From Candidatus Cloacimonadota bacterium (lineage in GTDB: Bacteria; Cloacimonadota; Cloacimonadia; Cloacimonadales; Cloacimonadaceae), in contig JAQUJJ010000075.1 of the NCBI GenBank assembly GCA_028681035.1, positions 1 through 17,348 on the forward strand: a DNA stretch of 17,348 nt, written 5' to 3'. How positions within the stretch are numbered: position 1 is the stretch's first letter; every line of letters begins with the position of its first letter. A model generated the notes under the pieces. That model was not told the DNA's origin and did no database searches. It saw nothing but the letters and a program-made list of their open reading frames with translations. The position numbers were made by a program, and so were the translations under genes. Positions 14,751 through 17,348 of the stretch are shown here, one piece after another.

Positions 14751-15374
14751 ATGCTAGAAAGTTTCGAAATCAGAGCTGAGGCTCGCAGATTACTTACCGG
14801 ACAGTGGAACAACTGTGCCATTATCATGTTTGTTTATTTTCTTCTCCAGAGCGGAATTTCGGCTATCCCTAGGGTCGGCTGGATCGGTTCATTGGCGATA
14901 GCTGGACCTCTCGCTTTAGGACTTGCCACCACGTATTTAAACTTGGTGAAAGGATATAAATTCGGGATTGATACTTTGTTCAGAGGTTCAGAGGATTTCA
15001 TGCGGAGCTTTGTTGCCGGTATCTTGGTATATGTTTACACAATATTGTGGACTCTACTGTTTATTGTGCCTGGGATTATTGCTTCCCTGTCCTATTCTAT
15101 GACCTTTTTTATCCTGCATGATAACCCGCAGATAAGTGCTCAGGATGCCATTAAGCGAAGCAAAGAAATGATGGTGGGTCACAAAACAGAGCTTTTCATG
15201 CTGATGCTCTCGTTTTTTGGTTGGTTTATTCTTGGTATTATTGGTTTCGGTATTCCCTTCTTCTGGATTGGTGCTTATTTTTATACCTCAGCCACCTTGT
15301 TCTATCAAAACCTATCAGGGGCTGCAAACGAGGAAGTGATAGCTTATATGAACAACGCAAACGAAACTATTTAA
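14751..15374 (+). CDS. DUF975-type integral membrane protein
   Basis: 207 residues. The soluble N-terminus MLESFEIRAEARRLLTGQW leads into about four to five hydrophobic helices: roughly 20-36, 44-66, 90-120, 145-165 and 170-190. The segment AIKRSKEMMVGHKTELF, followed by MLMLSFFGWFILGIIGFG, matches the conserved core of DUF975 proteins, whose function is unknown. I prefer the ATG at 14751, with an AAGGGAG site 7 bases upstream, over an upstream in-frame ATG (14688) that would lie in front of the predicted promoter and add a 21-residue stretch unlike the family. Its stop codon overlaps that of dprA, which is convergent, by 3 bp. It is likely a single-gene unit. Confidence 0.8.
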   Translation: MLESFEIRAEARRLLTGQWNNCAIIMFVYFLLQSGISAIPRVGWIGSLAIAGPLALGLATTYLNLVKGYKFGIDTLFRGSEDFMRSFVAGILVYVYTILWTLLFIVPGIIASLSYSMTFFILHDNPQISAQDAIKRSKEMMVGHKTELFMLMLSFFGWFILGIIGFGIPFFWIGAYFYTSATLFYQNLSGAANEEVIAYMNNANETI

Positions 15375-16465
15375 ACTCTCATAAAGCTGTTGCCGCTGCT
15401 CTTGGCAAGCATACCCTTTAGCTCCAGATTCAGTAGCACGATAGACAGTTTCCCGAAGCTGAAACCGGTGAGCATCAGGAATTCGTCGAAGTTAATTTCT
15501 CGGTTCTCTGCTCCCATAATGTCGTAGATTTGCTGCTCTTCGGTGCTAAGTTCGGGCAAGATTTCAAGCTGTTCAGGAGCTTCTTTGCTATAGCCAAGCA
15601 GCGCACACAAATCCTCTGGACAGGAGATAAGCTTTGCCCCGTCCCGAATAAGCTGGTTGGGACCTTGAGCATTGAGGTGGTTTATATTCCCCGGCAAAGC
15701 ATAAATGGGGCGAGATTGCTCACGGGCAAACTTGGCAGTTAGCAAAGCACCGCTATCAAGAGGAGCTTCCACAATCAACACAGCTTGTGCCAATGCGCTG
15801 ATAATCCTGTTGCGAGCAGGAAAGTTCCAGCGTTCCAGCTTGGTTCCCGGCTCGTATTCGCTTACCAGTGCGCCGCTGCTAACAATCTTTTCGGAGAGGT
15901 GTTTGTTTGCAGGAGGGTAGATGCTTTCCAAGCCTGATGCCAGAACAGCGATGGTCTTGCTTTTGGCGGATAATGCCGCTTGGTGGGCTATGGTATCGAT
16001 GCCCATGGCTAACCCGCTTACAACTGTGGTTCCCTTTTCGCAAACGGGAGCAAGCATCCGACGGCACATCTCCACTCCATAAGCACTGGGCTTGCGTGTC
16101 CCCACCACAGCAAGACAAACCGAACGCAGAGTAGCCAGTAAATCACCACGATAATAAAGTATCAACGGCGGGGCATAGATGCTTTGCAAGCTTATTGGGT
16201 AATCTGCATCAGTTATACATATATAGCTGATATGGTGGTTTTCACAAAGGTCAAATGTCAAATTGGCATTAATGGGAAGCTTGGCTTGGCTTAAATACTC
16301 TGCACTTGCAGGACGCAAGGTGTCGCTTAGGTACAGCTCATGCTCGGGATTGCCCACAAAGCTCTGAGGGTCTGGGAAACGTTTCAGCAGCTCCAGAGTG
16401 TTTTTTAGGCTTAACTCTGGTGTGCTTTTCAGGCAAAGCCAGGCTTTTAGTTTATTAACGTTCAT
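15371..16465 (-). CDS. dprA: DNA-processing protein DprA/Smf
   Basis: 364 residues. In transformation DprA binds incoming single-stranded DNA and loads RecA; it is also widely kept in bacteria not known to be competent. The N-terminal helical domain (1-70) is followed by the Rossmann-like DprA core: CLAVVGTRKPSAYG (117-130), VVSGLAMGIDTIAHQAA (148-164), ESIYPPANKHL (180-190), EYEPGT (203-208), FPARNRIIS (215-223) and LPGNIN (257-262). A winged-helix domain fills about 305-364. The ATG overlaps the obg stop codon in an ATGA junction and has no ribosome binding site of its own, so it depends on obg translation. No other competence gene is visible. Confidence 0.94.
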   Translation of the reverse strand: MNVNKLKAWLCLKSTPELSLKNTLELLKRFPDPQSFVGNPEHELYLSDTLRPASAEYLSQAKLPINANLTFDLCENHHISYICITDADYPISLQSIYAPPLILYYRGDLLATLRSVCLAVVGTRKPSAYGVEMCRRMLAPVCEKGTTVVSGLAMGIDTIAHQAALSAKSKTIAVLASGLESIYPPANKHLSEKIVSSGALVSEYEPGTKLERWNFPARNRIISALAQAVLIVEAPLDSGALLTAKFAREQSRPIYALPGNINHLNAQGPNQLIRDGAKLISCPEDLCALLGYSKEAPEQLEILPELSTEEQQIYDIMGAENREINFDEFLMLTGFSFGKLSIVLLNLELKGMLAKSSGNSFMRV

Positions 16466-17348
16466 TGGTCTTGGTGAATAGTGCGGAAAACCAGGTGTTT
16501 CAGCTCCTCAAGCTTGCTCTGACTAACGGACGAGATAGCAATGATATCCTCTCCAAATTGTTTCTTGAAACCCTTGTTTATCTCTTTTAAGCGGGGTTTC
16601 AGTTCATCATCGGGAATGGTATCCGTTTTGCTGATTACAATCAAGTGCGGCTTCTTATCCATAAACGAATCGTACAGATAAAGCTCCTCTCTCAGCGTGC
16701 GATATGCTTCCACAGGGTCTGCTGCTGCAACATCAATTAAAAACAGCAGGATGCTGGTGCGCTGGATATGGCGTAAGAACTGGTGTCCCAATCCTTTACC
16801 CATGTGTGCACCTTCTATGATACCGGGGATATCTGCCATCACAAAGCTCTTGTAATCTCCCACACGCACCACACCCAGCATGGGTTCAAGCGTGGTGAAT
16901 TCATAATTGGCAATCTTGGGACGTGCTGAGGACAGAACACTTAGCAGGGTGGATTTGCCGGCATTGGGGAAACCGACCAAGCCCACATCCGCCATTAGCT
17001 TTAGCACTAATTCCAATTCCATTTCATGGGCTGGACCACCCGGAGTGGCATGTCGGGGAGCCTGATTGGTAGGAGTGGCGAAGTTACTATTGCCTTTGCC
17101 GCCATGTCCACCGTTGGAGAGCACTACTTTCTCGCCGGCTACAGTGATATCAGCAAGCTTAATCCGTTTATCGTCTTCCAATATGTATATTTCTGTGCCT
17201 AAAGGCAGGCGTAGCACACAATCATCACCGGAAGCACCGGACTTGCGTCCACAGGAACCAGCTTTGCCGCTCTCTGCTTTACATCTTTTGTTGTAACGAT
17301 AATCCAGTAGCGTATTCATGTTAAAATCGCCTATTGCAACTATATCGC
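16462..17348 (-). CDS. obg: GTPase Obg (CgtA), 3' part; 5' end outside window
   Basis: The frame is open to the right edge: nine more codons (DIVAIGDFN) precede the first in-window Met at 17317-17319, and these match the Obg-fold glycine-rich region, so the true start is beyond the window, with roughly 40 residues missing. Counting from that Met, the rest of the Obg fold runs to about 105. The G domain then has G1 GFPNAGKST (116-124), switch I with YEFTTLEP, G3 DIPG, G4 SKTD (Ser in place of the usual Asn) and G5 ISSVS. The protein ends soon after G5, so the OCT domain is absent, as in short forms of the family. Obg binds the 50S subunit and acts in ribosome assembly and stress control. Coupled to dprA by ATGA. 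Confidence 0.94.
   Translation of the reverse strand, partial: DIVAIGDFNMNTLLDYRYNKRCKAESGKAGSCGRKSGASGDDCVLRLPLGTEIYILEDDKRIKLADITVAGEKVVLSNGGHGGKGNSNFATPTNQAPRHATPGGPAHEMELELVLKLMADVGLVGFPNAGKSTLLSVLSSARPKIANYEFTTLEPMLGVVRVGDYKSFVMADIPGIIEGAHMGKGLGHQFLRHIQRTSILLFLIDVAAADPVEAYRTLREELYLYDSFMDKKPHLIVISKTDTIPDDELKPRLKEINKGFKKQFGEDIIAISSVSQSKLEELKHLVFRTIHQDQ

Noticed and set aside
17317..17319. In-window Met as the start of obg
   Set aside because: The frame stays open to the window edge and the preceding codons match the conserved Obg-fold sequence; the gene is simply cut by the window.

Overview
The window is a bacterial chromosomal segment of moderate GC. It suggests a member of the FCB superphylum (Fibrobacterota-Chlorobiota-Bacteroidota relatives), most plausibly a Cloacimonadota-like lineage. 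The grounds are an outer-membrane beta-barrel ending in Phe, next to an Omp28-type thioredoxin-fold protein with a C-terminal YPNP/FlgD-like (type IX secretion-like) sorting domain, together with repeat-rich intergenic DNA. The taxonomic call is an inference from protein style; no database search was possible.

Layout, left to right. (1) 1-2318, plus strand: the 3' part of an outer-membrane barrel gene, then the Omp28-like secreted protein. (2) 2319-3312: about 1 kb without a credible gene, packed with repeats. It holds an 11-bp tandem repeat ending in a 17-bp inverted repeat, a 166-bp element whose four stems abut to give a cloverleaf or four-way junction, a half-copy of that element 0.5 kb away, short GC-rich hairpins and repeated pyrimidine tracts. 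(3) 3313-5430, plus strand: ispG (isoprenoid synthesis) followed at once by two short chromate-transporter subunits, closed by an intrinsic terminator. (4) 5496-5777, minus strand: a small TRL-like lipoprotein with its own promoter. (5) 5877-6001: a dispersed-type inverted repeat just upstream of glgP (6106-8547, plus strand), glycogen/alpha-glucan phosphorylase. (6) 8572-14482, minus strand, read right to left: an 846-residue secreted repeat protein, rsmG, parA, parB and rfbB, spaced or overlapped as one operon. rsmG-parA-parB is the classical cluster often found near replication origins; here it is led by the repeat protein and followed by a sugar-nucleotide gene. (7) 14751-15374, plus strand: a DUF975-type membrane protein, diverging from the operon. 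(8) 15371-17348, minus strand: dprA and the 3' part of obg, translationally coupled.

How the genes work together: the ParAB pair segregates chromosomes, RsmG and Obg act on ribosomes, DprA handles incoming single-stranded DNA, and IspG, GlgP and RfbB supply isoprenoids, glucose-1-phosphate and dTDP-sugars. The best candidates for undescribed biology are the cloverleaf DNA element at 2473-2638 and the twelve-repeat D-x-x-G-[ND]-D-x-Y secreted protein coupled to rsmG. Sigma-70-like promoters (TTGACA, 17-bp spacer) are visible in front of two minus-strand genes. No tRNA, rRNA, CRISPR array, transposase gene, parS site or replication origin was seen.
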